Assembly: GCA_027943245.1 (NCBI GenBank)
Contig: JANDJZ010000017.1
Coordinates: forward strand, 124,001-188,000
Origin: Acanthamoeba sp. SK_2022b
Lineage: Eukaryota; Discosea; Longamoebia; Acanthamoebidae
DNA: 64,000 bases
Reading direction: 5' to 3'
Position numbers and translations under genes: made by a program. The notes under the pieces were generated by a model. It had not been told where the DNA came from. It saw nothing but the letters and a program-made list of their open reading frames with translations, and did no database searches. Shown here piece by piece: positions 39,701-54,205 of the stretch. Positions within the stretch are counted from its first letter, which is position 1. Each line of letters begins with the position of its first letter.

Positions 39701-41259
39701 GGCGAGATGGCGAGAGGCTGCCGTACCCTTGACGCGTCCAGTGTCCTTGCCGATGTCTTTGTACAGTGAGTATTCCTGATCCGTGCGCGTAAAGCAGCCC
39801 ACGATGCCTACACACCACACCACACCACACCACACCACACCACACCACACCACACCACACCACACCACACATCACACGACACGCGTGAGAACATTAGGTC
39901 TCAGGAATTCAAGAAGCACGCTTACACGCACCCTTGAGCAGCTCCATGAAGTTCTTCCACTGCTGTCCGCTGAAGGACATGTCAGCGCGAGGCAAGTAGA
40001 GCTGGAAATCGCCGCAGAGGACGCTCTTCGTCTTCGAATCACGCAACACTTTCATCTGTTGGCCGAAAAGTAGCGCCAAGAGCGCAAGTGAGTCTCAGGT
40101 GCAGCGCGCGTATGTAGTGGTAGCGATATCGGTACCCTGATTTGGACAGGCATCTCGCGCATGAAGGTGCAGAACTCGGGTTCTGGCTGATCGGCACGAG
40201 CAAAGGAGACGGTGAGGGACTTGCAGTCCATGACCTTGTAGAACAGCGTCTCCGAACGGGCCTTGTCCTCGACGAAGGACTCCTTCAGATCCACGGCCTT
40301 CCAGTTCGAGTCAGTCGAGTAGATTGAGATACCGCTGCATTTGACCTTCTTGATATACGGTACGCCGCTGCAAGTGGGAGAGGCGCGGAAGCAACGATCA
40401 GTATACGGAATCAGAACGGGATGCAAGCACGCAATGAAGCAGAGAACGAACCGGTATCCGTTGAATTTCATGGTCATGTCTACCTCACCCACGGTCATCT
40501 TTATTCCATCGATCATGCGCTGCGCCCAGGCGTAAGAGGTGGTCGGTCGCTCCTTCTTCCTGTTGTGTGACGACCCGTGGTGAGCGTTCGTTCCGACTTG
40601 GGAGGGGACGTGCGCATGGGAGAGAGCGTACGGTCCGGACTGGTCCTCGTTGCACCCAATGGGTATCTCCTCGCATACCAGCTCCACTCTGTCCAAGTCG
40701 AAGGTGATCGGCTCAGTTGTAATGTGGTGCCAGGGAATCTGAGTGAGAGATCGACCACCACCAGGCATCAGTAAGGAGCGTGTTTCGAACGTGGGCCCGG
40801 TTGCCACGGTCCATCCCGCAAACGATAATCCGGCGCACCCGGAACTGTAATTAATGAAAAGCTTGCTGCACACGCTCACGGGCAAATGTAAAAGAAGTGC
40901 CCAGACGAAGGAAGGGTACGCGTACCTTGATGAAAATCTTGTCACACAAGCACTTGGTGATCTCCAAGTTGGGCAGTACAATGGTCTCCTTGAGAAATTG
41001 TGTGTTGACCTCTGCATTGCGCCCAGAACAAGAGAATAAATAAATAGAAATAAATAATGAATATGAGTAATAACAAAAAAGGCAACAGTGGCAGTGGGCC
41101 CGAGCAAGTGCACGTGCCTATGTCCGCCAGCGCAAAGGTGCCCTTGAGCATCTGAAGCTTGAAGCTTTCCTTGGAGAAATTGTTCATGTAGTAGGTGAGG
41201 AAGCTGCTCAGCACCTTCACCAGCACCTTGTTGAACAGCGCGCTCGCTAGCTCTGACAT
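36788..41259 (-). CDS. Chorein/VPS13-type bridge-like lipid-transfer protein
   Basis: Start at ATG 41259: MSELASALFNKVLVKVLSSF, then NFSKESFKLQMLKGTFALAD. This matches the chorein N-terminus (short amphipathic start, then 'L.GtfaL..'). Further exons on the minus strand include IPWHHITTEPITFDLDRVEL, MTVGEVDMTMKFNGYR, EKTKSWWEKRKAAKDDREKA, RVHIEKGSMNLLEEEDRLTL and IEQKSGVHRERKQI. The last exon ends SFIEDFVMVRD with TGA at 36788. The length (roughly 1,000-1,200 residues) is far below true VPS13 and closer to the shorter BLTP/UHRF1BP1-like members. Such proteins carry lipids between membranes through a hydrophobic groove. Introns are short with GT-AG ends. CpG becomes frequent within 35 bases of its stop. 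Confidence 0.7.
39811..39870. repeat. Pentanucleotide microsatellite (CACAC)n in an intron
   Basis: About twelve units of CACAC/CCACA between exons of the chorein-type gene. On the other strand it produces a spurious Cys/Gly/Val/Trp frame. Confidence 0.9.
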
Positions 41260-41701
41260 CTTATCTCTTTTTGTTTTGTGATTATGTTTGGGACGCTTGT
41301 TGCTCGGGACCTGGGCATGAGAGTCGCGGTCAGAGATTGAGTGGCGATTCACTCCACAGGGGGAGATCTTAGTGTGAATCTCGATTTTGCAAAATACCTT
41401 GAGGATCTATCTATTATAATCTATGCGGATGCTGCTTGCTTCGTTCTCCAAGTGATTTATGCTCTCACTTCCAGTCCTTCGTTTGTGCGGGAGGTGTTAT
41501 GCGCAGAAGGTCTTGTTTCGCGAGAAAAACACGCAGAAACAACCGTCATCCAAACCGGTGCCAGGTCAGCGAAATTGTCGTCAACCTACGGAGATCTTCT
41601 TCACGGGCAATTTCATTTTCCTGTCCTTTTTCCCAAGAACCACCCGCTTTTCTTACCTGTATTTTGCGGCCAGCGGCGCGTGAGAGCACGTTCCGACGAT
41701 C
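41260..41701. promoter_or_regulatory. Bidirectional intergenic promoter region
   Basis: About 440 bases separate the start codons of the chorein-type gene (minus) and the aminopeptidase gene (plus). No TATA box is evident. Part may be the 5' UTR of either gene. Confidence 0.4.
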
Positions 41702-44586
<2,885 letters not shown>

Positions 44587-45221
44587 CGAAATACCCGCAT
44601 CTCCTTTTGGAGAGCTCTTGCACCAACGCGTGATCTATCCGCATCACAACTAAAGGCACGCCCTTTTCGCCATTGCCCGACACACAGCGCCCCCGCCGAA
44701 CGGCTGGAGCTCGAAGGAAACCTGGCGCAAGAGAGGTGGCAATGGGCCCTCTAAAGGTCAGTGATCTTGGCGAGGTCGGCGTTAGGGGAGGTGGGTAGTA
44801 ATTTAGCCCACTTCTCGGCGGTGCGGAGTATCTTCTCTCCGAGAAGTTCCCACTGGCTGCCACCGCACAGCGGGCCAAGGATATTGCCTAGATAATTGCC
44901 CTGATAAATGCGGACACGTGCGTGAATCGCACCCCAACGGGTTTGTGTTTGGGTTCAATTTGCCGCTACGACAGACACCGCTTGCCGCGCGCGCAAGCAT
45001 CTTTCTCCTTTCTCATTCACGCCTCTACTCTCCACCCTTCCTTCCTCTTCCCTTCGCATCTTTGGCACCAGTTGCTAGGGCTTTTCTTCGTCGATTCGAT
45101 TTCGAGTAGAGAGCTGCAGCATCGAACAACGCGACGGTGCTACTACTGCCGAGGCAGAAGGCAAATCGAATTTCCTTAAATCGCATCACATCGCATTTCT
45201 GTCCTCTTTTACCAACACAAG
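44587..45221. other. Intergenic region between aminopeptidase and lipid phosphatase genes
   Basis: No conserved coding is seen. A pyrimidine-rich stretch (TTTCTCATTCACGCC..) precedes the next start and is typical of promoters in this kind of genome. Confidence 0.4.
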
Positions 45222-46913
45222 ATGGAGGATAAGGCCACAAACTCTGCGCTCTCGATGGTGAGGAGCTGGCTGCTTCTTCAAGTTGAAGATGGCTTCCCGA
45301 CGGTCGCCAAGTTCCAGCAGTTCTTCGGCGCAGGCCAAAAGCGGGATTTCCTCAACATCGTCTCCTTCCCAGAGCCCACCACACCTTCAACCATCCTCGG
45401 AAAGGAGAAGGCAGCTACACGAGCAACCTCAGGAAGCGACAGCCCCAAGGCCCAGGACCAGGGGGTGAGGGCGCTTAAGAATCGCCAACAGCAACAGAGT
45501 TCAACGACTACGATCCAGCCCAACAACAAGGACACCAACACGCGAGCGGCGAGACCAGAGCAACAAGCCAAGATTGGCTTCTTCAAATCTCTCTTCTACT
45601 TCGTTTGTGAGATCTACTTCCGATTCGCGTCGGCGCTGGGCGAGGAAGTGACCTTCGTCCTCCTTCTGCCGTTCCTCTGGTGGCACTTCGTCACCGAGCT
45701 CGCCGAGAGCGTCGTGTTCCTCTGGTGCTTCTCCTGCTACCTGGGGCATATGCTCAAGGATCTGCTCCAGCTCCCGCGCCCCTACGCTCACACCGTCAAG
45801 AGGCTTGAGCACCACTACGAATGCGAGTATGGTCTCCCAAGCACGCACGCGATCGCCGCGACGACGCTGCCCCTCTGCATCGCCCTCTACTGTTACCGCC
45901 ACACCGTCTCTGAGCCCTATGTCTACATTGCTGTCGGGCTCGGCTTCTGGATCTCGGTTTGCCTTTCGCGCATGTACTTGGGCGTGCATTCGCCTTCGGA
46001 TCTCTTCTGGGGAACCGCTGTCGGTACGATGCTTTACCGGCCCCGCATCTTCTATTTAATGGCGTTTTTTTCCCTTCAGTATTTCCCCTTCGGCCGTTAT
46101 TCTTCTGCCCGCTTTCTGTGGATTGTTTGGGCTGCGCATCTTCTTCTGACGCCCCTCTCTCGTATCGGGCGTTTGTTGCTGCTGACGTTGTCGGCACAGG
46201 TGTCGCTTGCTTCTACCTGTGGGTGAATGTCAACGAGCACGTTGACTACGTGCTCGACAACAGCCCCATTCAGGTCATGCTGGGGATGCCAGTCGTGCTC
46301 GCTGCTTTGCTTGCTATCTATCCGGCTCCGCAGCAGTGGACCAACTCCTACGGCGATACCGCCACCATTTTGGGTTCGTCGTTGTGCCTCACTTACATGA
46401 TTCCTTCGAGTTGGTGATTAACGCAGTACGCCGCTCGAACGATCGACAGGCGCTTTGAACGGTGGCTTGCTGCACATGGGAATGTTTGGCAAGGTCAATC
46501 TCTACCGCCTCAACTTCGCCGACCTGTTCAACAGCGAGACATGCCTGGTCGCCTTTGCGAGAATCCTCGTCGGTACGCCTCTCGCTGCTCCAGTGGTGCG
46601 TGCTTCGCTCGATGCTGACGCGTTCACGTCCACTCACACCGCAGGGTACCTGGTCGTCTTTATGACTCGTCTTATCATGAAGAAGGCCTCCTTCATCTTC
46701 CTTTCCTCAATTTTGCCCACTAAGACAGAGGAGAGCGTCAAGCAGAGGTACATTCAGAACTGTGACTCTTGGTGATCACGACCTCATCCCATTTGTTTCT
46801 TTTGTTTTCGTAGATACTCGATTGAGATCCCTGCTAAGTTCATCAACTACACGGTGGTCTGTCTGTCGGCGACAGCCTGGGCTCCTCTTGCAATGAACAC
46901 TCTGTTCAGCTAA
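45222..46913 (+). CDS. Sphingosine-1-phosphate phosphatase-like PAP2 enzyme
   Basis: Five exons fit GT-AG rules and keep the frame: 45222-46023, 46200-46373, 46450-46572, 46645-46747, 46814-46913, giving 433 residues. The PAP2 motifs are KDLLQLPRP (Lys179, Arg186), YGLPSTHA (PSTH, His about 209) and SRMYLGVHSPSD (Arg250, His256). About seven to eight hydrophobic helices surround them. The PSTH form with KD..QLPRP matches long-chain-base phosphate phosphatases (Lcb3/SGPP), which dephosphorylate sphingosine 1-phosphate in the ER. The N-terminal 110 residues are disordered and Gln/Thr-rich. Plain dolichyl-phosphatase is less likely given the motif context. Confidence 0.87.
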
Positions 46914-47520
46914 GCGAGCTGGCCGCGTCAAGAGCGGAGAGCGAGAGAGAGAGAGAGAGGTGTTCTGGCTTGCGCGATGGAATGGAACGAGGGTAAAGAC
47001 ACAAAACGCGAAGCCAACAGGAGAAGAGCAGAGGACACAGAAGCAGCGGCGATTTGCGACTGTATTCATAATGGCGGAAAATGGTGGTGTGGAGCAGAGC
47101 TCGTGCTCCCCTTTTAACTTCTATAAATCAGTCCTTTCTTTTATCTGTCGGATACACCATCGCCTCCATGCCCGAGGTGCGGTCACCGCCTTCTTAAGCG
47201 AGAATGAAATTTCGGGTGGCCGAACAAGACGCACGTAAAGCAAGCGTGGCGAGCTTTGTGGTAGGGTGTCGCAACCCGAAACCACTGGATGATTAGTTTG
47301 ATTTTTCATTGGTCATGCCTATCATTCCTCCGCACTTCCCTCGATTTTTAGTCGATGTGGTATTTATGGAATGTGCGGTTCGAACAAAACGCGGAACAAA
47401 AACGTGGCTGCAACCAGGACGGTGAGCGGAGGAGAAGAACGACCAAAGATGGGGAGAGCGGGAGGAGAACAACCGAAGATGGATAGATCGATCTGGAGAA
47501 GCATAGGGGAGGGAGGAAAG
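46914..47520. other. Intergenic region between convergent genes
   Basis: Contains a (GA)n run at about 46938-46960 and no recognisable gene. It separates the 3' ends of the lipid phosphatase (plus) and the hAT-like gene (minus). Confidence 0.5.
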
Positions 47521-50310
47521 TCAGGGGCGCGAGGCGGTGAGGCTCACAGAAGGGCGAACGTCGATCTCCTCGATTCCAACCGCTGTCGATTGAAGCAATG
47601 GCGACGACGCTCTCGTGTCCAAGATGCTAGGTGCATCGTCCGGCTGTTGCACGGCGGGGTTGGCGGCAGCGAAGTCTCGTATGGTGGCGATGAGGGCTGC
47701 CCGCGTCTGGTCGCCGATCTTGTTGATTCGCTTTTGCTTCTTCAAATCGCGGAGGAAATTGATCATGTCCTTGTTGACAAGAGGTGCCTCCACCCGTGCG
47801 CCATGCATGCACATGATGTTGATGATCTCCTGATCGATGTTCTCCTTCGTCGCGTGCTCCCGCGCTTTCTCCACCTCGCTCTGCTTGCCTCGCAGGAAGT
47901 GTAGCAGCCGGCGGTGCTGCATCTTGGCGCGTGTTGGTGTGCGGGCCACAAGTGCGCGCACCTCCTGCTTTACCTGCCCACAGAGGAGGACGTTATTTAT
48001 GTACATGAGCTGTGCGCTGAGTTGGTGGGCCCTGTGTGAGGGGCGATGGAAGGGAGGAATGCACTCACATTGAACCGTTGTGCGTAGACATCCAGGTAAG
48101 GCAAGATGTCCGTTGCTTCTTGGCCAGCAATACAGGCGGTGAGGAGGAGGGCTCCCAGACCAGGCCCACGGTACTTGAACAGACGATCGACCTCCGAGAA
48201 GACCCTCTCCACACTCCGAGTCGTGGTGTGTATGTGGATGGGGTGATACGAGGGTGTGACGGCGTACTCACCCCCCGGCAGGTACTTGTGGTCGTGTTTC
48301 TCCAGAGTGTCGATGATGGCGGAGAGGTAGAGCCTCTCATAGGTGTCCCACCGTTCACGCAGTGCTGGGCAGGTCGGTGGTGGAGGACCAGGAAGCGAGG
48401 CTGAAGGGTACAGTTGGGGAAAGGTGGGTGTGCGTGCTTGTGTGTGTGGTGTGAGATGCTGTGTGGGAGGCTGCGACGAGGTTGACGACGAAGGAGCGGG
48501 TGCTAATGCGCGTGAGAGTGCGTGAGCAGAGAAGGGGGGGAGAGTTGACTCAATGGCGGGTATCTTGCTCTGCAGCTCAGCAAACGGCAGTGTGTGCCTC
48601 TGGAGGCCATGGTCGTGGAGGAAGAACGCCCGCCGTACTGCATCGTCTGCCAGCAGAGTAGTGATCTCGGTATGTAGGCAGCCGACGTGTTGAATGTATC
48701 CACCCACCGTCGTGAGTGCAGGGAGCTTCCTCATGAAAGGACCGAGAATGACCTGCAGGTGAGAGTATGGTTATGTATGTTGTTGTGCCGACCCGGACGT
48801 TCACCTCACATACCTCCATCCCGATGGCGCTTATTTGAATCAAGTGGTAGATGTCGGGGTCCATTAGTGCAGCGAAGTCAGTTTGTTCCTTCTCCGTTGC
48901 CACGGGATCTAGCCCACCGTACCATAATGTCAGGTACTGATGCCTGCCATCCATGTAACAATGATAAGCATGTGTAGTGTGATGCAAGTAGAAATCGTAC
49001 CATTGGTAGACCCATCGAGCCATTTGGTCAGTACTGACAAACCGTGTTCGTGTAACGCGTGCTGGTGCGACAGGTGTGCCGCCCAGGATTCGGACAAACG
49101 CTGGCCAGTACTCCCTCCACTGGCCTTCGGTGAACCACTTGGCAATGCGTTTCATTGTCCATGTTCCTCGGTGCAAGTATGCTGAGACGTCAGGAGGCGA
49201 TTGGATGCTCTGCAGGTTCCACTCCTTTGCCTGCTTCGCCACTCGTCGTTCCCATTCTTTCATGCAGAGGTTGATTACATGGTCGCTGCAGCCTTTCTCG
49301 ATGAGCGGGCGAAATGTCTTGCCATGAGCCTCAGCGTTCTCTCTCCGTCGTCGATCCAGCTCCATTCGAATGCCTTTCTTGGCGCCGCGATTGTCTGATG
49401 AGTTGTCAAAGGCAATTGCCTTAATCTGGTACAACTCTTTCACTCGTCGCTCTGCTCTCTTCTGTCGTTGTTGGAGATCGCTCCACATCTCTTCGATCTG
49501 CCTGACCTGTTCTTGTGCTGTCTTCCCTTCCGTCAGATCAATCACTCCAACAGTAGCTGTCCACTCAAGGCCTTCTTCGTGCTTGTCGCCATGTGCCGAG
49601 GGCATCCTTCCTCCAACTCGCATAGCCAGTAGTGACCGTGACTGGCCTTTTGTCGTTCCATCTAGAGCGATGAGTAGATTCTGTATGTGTGTGAGTTTTT
49701 TCAATGTGCGTGCGTGCATGTGCATGTATTCATGTGACTTTAGTACCTTGCTGACTGCCACCTTCCGTGCTATGTCGTGCTTCCAGCAGTCTAGGAATTC
49801 TAGGTCAAAGCGAACAACTGAGTCCTTGCTTGGCACAGCTTCAGTGATGTTGGCACCTGTCAGTGCTTGGTACACGTCTGCGATCACAGGCCCGACATTC
49901 CTCAAGCTGACTCTCCTCTTAGTGCAGAGCTTGACGCTCAGTGCCCGAAACACATCTGTGTATGCCCCTTTCCTGTCTTTCCATGGTGGGCGTTGTGCTC
50001 GTGGTTGGGCTGGGCGTGGCATTAACGCTGGTGGGATGCTGTCTGGCACTGTTGTGCAGGCGAGTGGCCTGCTCGCACAATAAATAAGTATGTGAAAAAT
50101 TAATGTCGTGCAGCTGCACCCATACCGTTCTGGAAGTTCCCCAAGGGCACAAAGGCGTAGACTGACTTCTTTCGCCACCAGCTTAGGTGTGCGGTGGAAT
50201 ATTGCAGCAGACCACGGATCAAATGGTAGTGCTTTTTTTGCATACCACTGATGGCACAATGCCTTGTGGTGAGCTTGCTGGGTTGCTTTGGTCTGCAACA
50301 ACCTTCCCAT
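47521..50310 (-). CDS. hAT-like transposase or domesticated derivative
   Basis: Start at ATG 50310 (MGRLLQTKATQQAHHKALCH). Short GT-AG introns are visible (near 50078-50134, 49684-49746 and 48755-48816). The core reads LLIALDGTTKGQSRS, IKAIAFDNSSDNRGAKKGIR and KGCSDHVINLCMKEW, like the Asp residues and the 'C..H..NL' segment of hAT-type enzymes. The later part has HTTTRSVERVFSEVDRLFKY, a hAT dimerisation-like 'RS.ER.FS' motif, and ends after KENIDQEIINIM. The gene is CpG-rich and intact over about 800 residues, unlike the transposons to the left. No terminal inverted repeats were found. It is therefore either a recently active element or a host gene derived from one. The superfamily is tentative. 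Confidence 0.55.
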
Positions 50311-50738
50311 CTTGCTGGAAATATAAATTTTGTAAATAATCAACCTTATTTCATAAATCGATTTATCATTATCACCGATTTTTGAACTAAATCCCTGAGA
50401 AATCACAAGTTGATTGCCTTTGAAAGGTCTTTCGGGAGATTTTTTGATATTCTATCATCTCCGCGTGTTTTCCCTCAAGTTGTCCAATAAGCTAGCGATT
50501 ATCATCGCATTCCTGAAATAGTCTGAAAGCACCAATCAGATTTCAAAGCAAAGAGACCGCATTCCTGAAATAGTCTGAAAGGACCAATGATAAAATTACA
50601 AACAAATCGAAATTTCCTTACGGGGTAAGTAAAACCACTGCAGAACTGGTTGCGCCGCCCTACTTTGTGGTAGGGAAGATCGGTTTTCTCTGGCAGACAT
50701 TGACGATCAAAAGAGAAGTAGAAGAGGATAGAAGAAAG

Positions 50739-53012
50739 ATGGCAACCAACACAGACGCTACTAGCACGGCTGCTTCGAGCGCGTCTCAGCCCAAGGGTCT
50801 CACTGCTGACCTGACAATTGGGGGTGCGCCCATCCACATTGATGTCCAATGCCACTGCGATGCGCTCATCATATAGAAGAAATGTGGGGTTATGATGGCG
50901 ATGTTAACTAACAGTGTGGTTGTTTACAGAAATCAAAGAGCAAATCCTTGAGATCAACAAATCAGTGGCCAGCAAGGAGCCGCGCCACTCCGCTCGCGCA
51001 CTGCGCAAGTTCTTCACCAAGACCAGGAGGCATATCAATCGTAACGTGCTCACCTCGGCGATCGATGAGGCGCTTGTGAATGAGAACGAGCTCAAGGCCA
51101 ACCTTCACTCTTTCATCTCTAAGGTACAATTTATTTGGTTTTTATTATCGATCTAACTCCATTCACTTCACACCGTATGTCCTCTTCGTCTTCTTAAGCT
51201 GCCTGAGCCTATGGAAACTGTGAGCGAGGAGACCAAGCCCGCAACGGCTGTCCCTACTGCCGGCAAGCCAGAAGAACCTGCTGCCCCTCAGCCCCTCCAA
51301 CCTGAGGTGGAAATCTACCTTCGTCTTGTCACCACCATTGCTCTGCTGGACAACAAGCTCTTTGATGAGGTACAACACCTCTGCACACTCGCCACGACCT
51401 CACGGACTCTGACCAATAACGCCCTCTCCCCCTCCCCTCTTTCTTGTTCCAGGCTGCCGCTTGCTCCACGGACATGATCAAGAGCCTGCAGACCTACAAC
51501 AGGCGCACTCTCAACCCCCTGGCCGCCAGGGCCTTCTTCTACTATTCTCTTGCTCACGAGCACTGCAACCGCTTGGTGGACATCAGGCCGTACGTACACG
51601 CGTATTGTCAGCATGGTTGATGGCCGAAGCGCTTCTGTCGCACTGATGCTGCGTTGCTGCTGCTCCTGCCACACACACAGTACCCTCTTGGCCGCCCACA
51701 GAACGAGCAGCCTGCGCCATGACGATGAGACACACGTGCGTGCATCATCAATCCCTCGTCGAGCTCTCGGGCTGAACACTGACGGTCTCGTCTCTTCACA
51801 TGTTCCTCGCTTTCCTCCCCATCGCCCACAGGCCACCATCCTCAACCTGCTCCTGCGTAACTACTTGCACTTTGGCCTCTACGACCAGGCCGACAAGCTC
51901 CAGGCCAAGTCTGTGGTGAAGGAGGACTCTGTCTCTTCCAACCAGCTTGCTCGTTTCCGCTACTACCAGGGTATGTGTGAAGCGAGCAGCCTCGCCGTAA
52001 GTGAATCAGTACGACTCACTCGGACCTCTTTCCTCTTTAGGCCGAATCAAGGGCATGCAGCTGGACTACACAGGCGCCTACACATACCTTCAGGAGGCGA
52101 TTCGCAGAGCGCCTTCCAACTGCGCCACCGGTTTCCGTATCACCGTACGCGCCTGCCCTTTCCTTCACGGTTGGCCGCAGCCTTCCCTTCCTGGCCGATC
52201 AGGCATGACATTTTGTTGCTGGTGATCGCGGTGCGGTTTGTTACAGGTTCACAAGGTGGCGGTGATTGTGCAGCTTCTGATGGGCGAGATTCCCGAGAGG
52301 TCGGTGTTCAGGACGAGCGGGCTCAAGGTGGCGCTCAGGCCCTACCTCAAGCTCACCCAGGCGGTGCGTGTGGGTGATCTCTCCGCTTTTCACGAGGTCG
52401 TCAAGACCTTTGGCGATGTTTTCCGCGCGGACAAGACATACACCCTCATCCAGAGGTAGGGACCGCTTGCCTAGTTGCTGCTTCGGCCGAGAGCTCCGCT
52501 CATCTTGTGATTTGCGTTGTTCCTCAGGCTGCGCCACAACGTGATCAAGACTGGTTTGCGAAAGATCAACGTCTCCTACTCCCGTATCCGTCTCGCCGAT
52601 GTGTGCGACAAGCTGCACCTGGACAACGTCGAGGACGCCGAGTTCATTGTCGCCAAGGCCATCAGAGATCACGTCATCGACGCCACGCTCGATCACGAGA
52701 CCGGCACCCTCCGCTCCAAGGAACACATTGATGTATATTCGACCACGGAGCCCATGGAAGCCTACCACGCTCGTATCAGCTTCTGCCTCAAGATGCACAA
52801 CGAAGCTGTCCGTGCCATGCGCTACCCGCCCAACATGCCCAAGGTACCCCTTCCAGCCTGCTCTGACTTTGTCTCGAGAGCCTCTGACTCTGATATTTTG
52901 GCTGTGACAGGCGTCGCCGTTGAGTGATGAGGAGCAAAAGGAGAAGCGAGAAGCCGAGAGCGAGATCCTGGAGAAGGTGCAGGAGGACGATGACGACGAT
53001 GAGGAGTTTTAA
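50739..53012 (+). CDS. PSMD3: 26S proteasome regulatory subunit Rpn3 (PSMD3)
   Basis: Ten exons obey GT-AG and keep the frame: 50739-50823, 50930-51123, 51199-51369, 51453-51589, 51681-51735, 51832-51970, 52041-52144, 52247-52455, 52528-52843, 52911-53012, for 503 residues. Diagnostic stretches are [76 protein letters not shown] and [19 protein letters not shown], with the usual acidic end (EDDDDDEEF). It is a PCI-domain scaffold of the proteasome lid. The length is close to animal and plant homologues. The first intron lies in a short variable N-terminus. Confidence 0.96.
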
Positions 53013-53524
53013 ACCGCCTTGGTGTCTCCTTCTTCCACCTCTTCTGTTTTCGTTCTTTTCGCCTTCGGGAAACAAAACAATCTTGGTGATTCCTTTCTTC
53101 GTTGTTCCCTCAACAAGGCCCCCCAGACAGATGAAGGTGTTGGGGGTGGTTAAGCTTTGTACAAAGGTCGTTTTGAACGGTAATGCCTGCAAACTGATCG
53201 TACGAACCACTGGCAGGATGGGTGAGGAGCAGGCCGGCAAGGTGATGGGATACCTCAACACCTGGCGCAGACAAGGCCCGAGATTCGACTCACAGACATA
53301 TCAGACCCTCCTGCACACTTCTCCTCTCTGCCTAGTACGCGAATCTCCCTCCTTCTCTCGCCCCGTTCGGTGCAGCAGTGAACGACGTCCTGTTATTGGA
53401 AGGGCTGGCCGCCACAGCACGGTACCTCGTAACCCCATTCGTTGATGATCGCTCGGCATGATGCTGCTCTCTGCTTCTCGTGTTCTCAACGTTGTCTTTG
53501 CTCTGACGCGATCGTTTTAGGTCG
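53013..53524. other. Downstream region of Rpn3 with short frames
   Basis: A short frame (MKVLGVVKLCTKVVLNGN, from 53131) could be the first exon of the next gene, but it shows no SMP-domain features. It may also be the 3' UTR of Rpn3. Confidence 0.3.
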
Positions 53525-53574
53525 GTGCCCCCACCAGCGACCGGCAGCTCGACGGGGGCAACCGGAACGTCGAC

Positions 53575-54205
53575 GACGCCCACGGGGGAGCTCGAGGTGA
53601 AGGCCGCAGACATGGACATGATGATCAAGGTGTTCCTCGAGTACTCGGGCACTGCCAGGCTGACCATGCGGGTACACTGTCCTCGCAGCGACCGCCGCTT
53701 GCTCGTGCTCGTGCAGTGGCATTTTACTGCGATGATGGTTGACGAAAGGTCGGCTTGGCAGTGTTGGATCTCGCTGGTGAATTGGCCCGACCGCGTACGA
53801 TGTGCCTGCCGGTCACCTTCACGCTCTCCAACTTCGAAGGTGCCGCGTGTTGCCACTCGGCTCGCCTTTCTCTCTCGCGTTGTGTGTCTCCATGCGTGCG
53901 CGTCCGCGCACAGGTGTGGTGTGTGCCATTCACCACGCCAACTAGGTGCACTTCTGTTTCGACAAGCGGGAGGACGACGACTAGGGTCTGCTGAAGAGCC
54001 TCAAGATCGAGCCCCAGATTGGCGATAGCACACAGGAAGTGCTCTCGAACTTGGACAAGCTGAAAGAAGATGTTCATTCACGTTTATCGTGGAAACAGGC
54101 TTATGGGCGTGCGGCTCGTTGGCTTCGTCTATCACCTTGGAGTGTGGATCTTGGTCGTTCGTTCCCGATCCTCGCCATCAAGCTGCCCGACAAGACCTGT
54201 CTGCC
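53575..54205 (+). pseudogene. SMP-domain protein resembling ERMES subunit Mdm12, with two TAG codons
   Basis: Exons read GELEVKAADMDMMIKVFLEY, SGTARLTMR, then LAVLDLAGELARPRTMCLPV, TFTLSNFEG, VVCAIHHAN, VHFCFDKREDDD and GLLKSLKIEPQIGDSTQEVL, SNLDKLKE. The last segment matches the end of Mdm12 ('LL..L.I..EIGD....VL.NV.KLE'). Mdm12 links ER and mitochondria and transfers phospholipids. Two TAG codons (about 53944 and 53991) sit where a Lys would suit (HAN-VHFCF; DDD-GLLKS). The first could be avoided by a different acceptor site (CAACTAG), at the cost of conserved residues. The gene is dead, mis-sequenced or mis-modelled. The N-terminal half of the SMP domain was not found. Confidence 0.5.

Noticed and set aside
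39666..39875. A Cys-Gly-Val-Trp repeat protein
   Set aside because: It is a by-product of the CACAC microsatellite in an intron.
53131..53445. First exon of the Mdm12-like gene
   Set aside because: The sequence shows no SMP N-terminal pattern and may be the Rpn3 3' UTR, so it was left unassigned.
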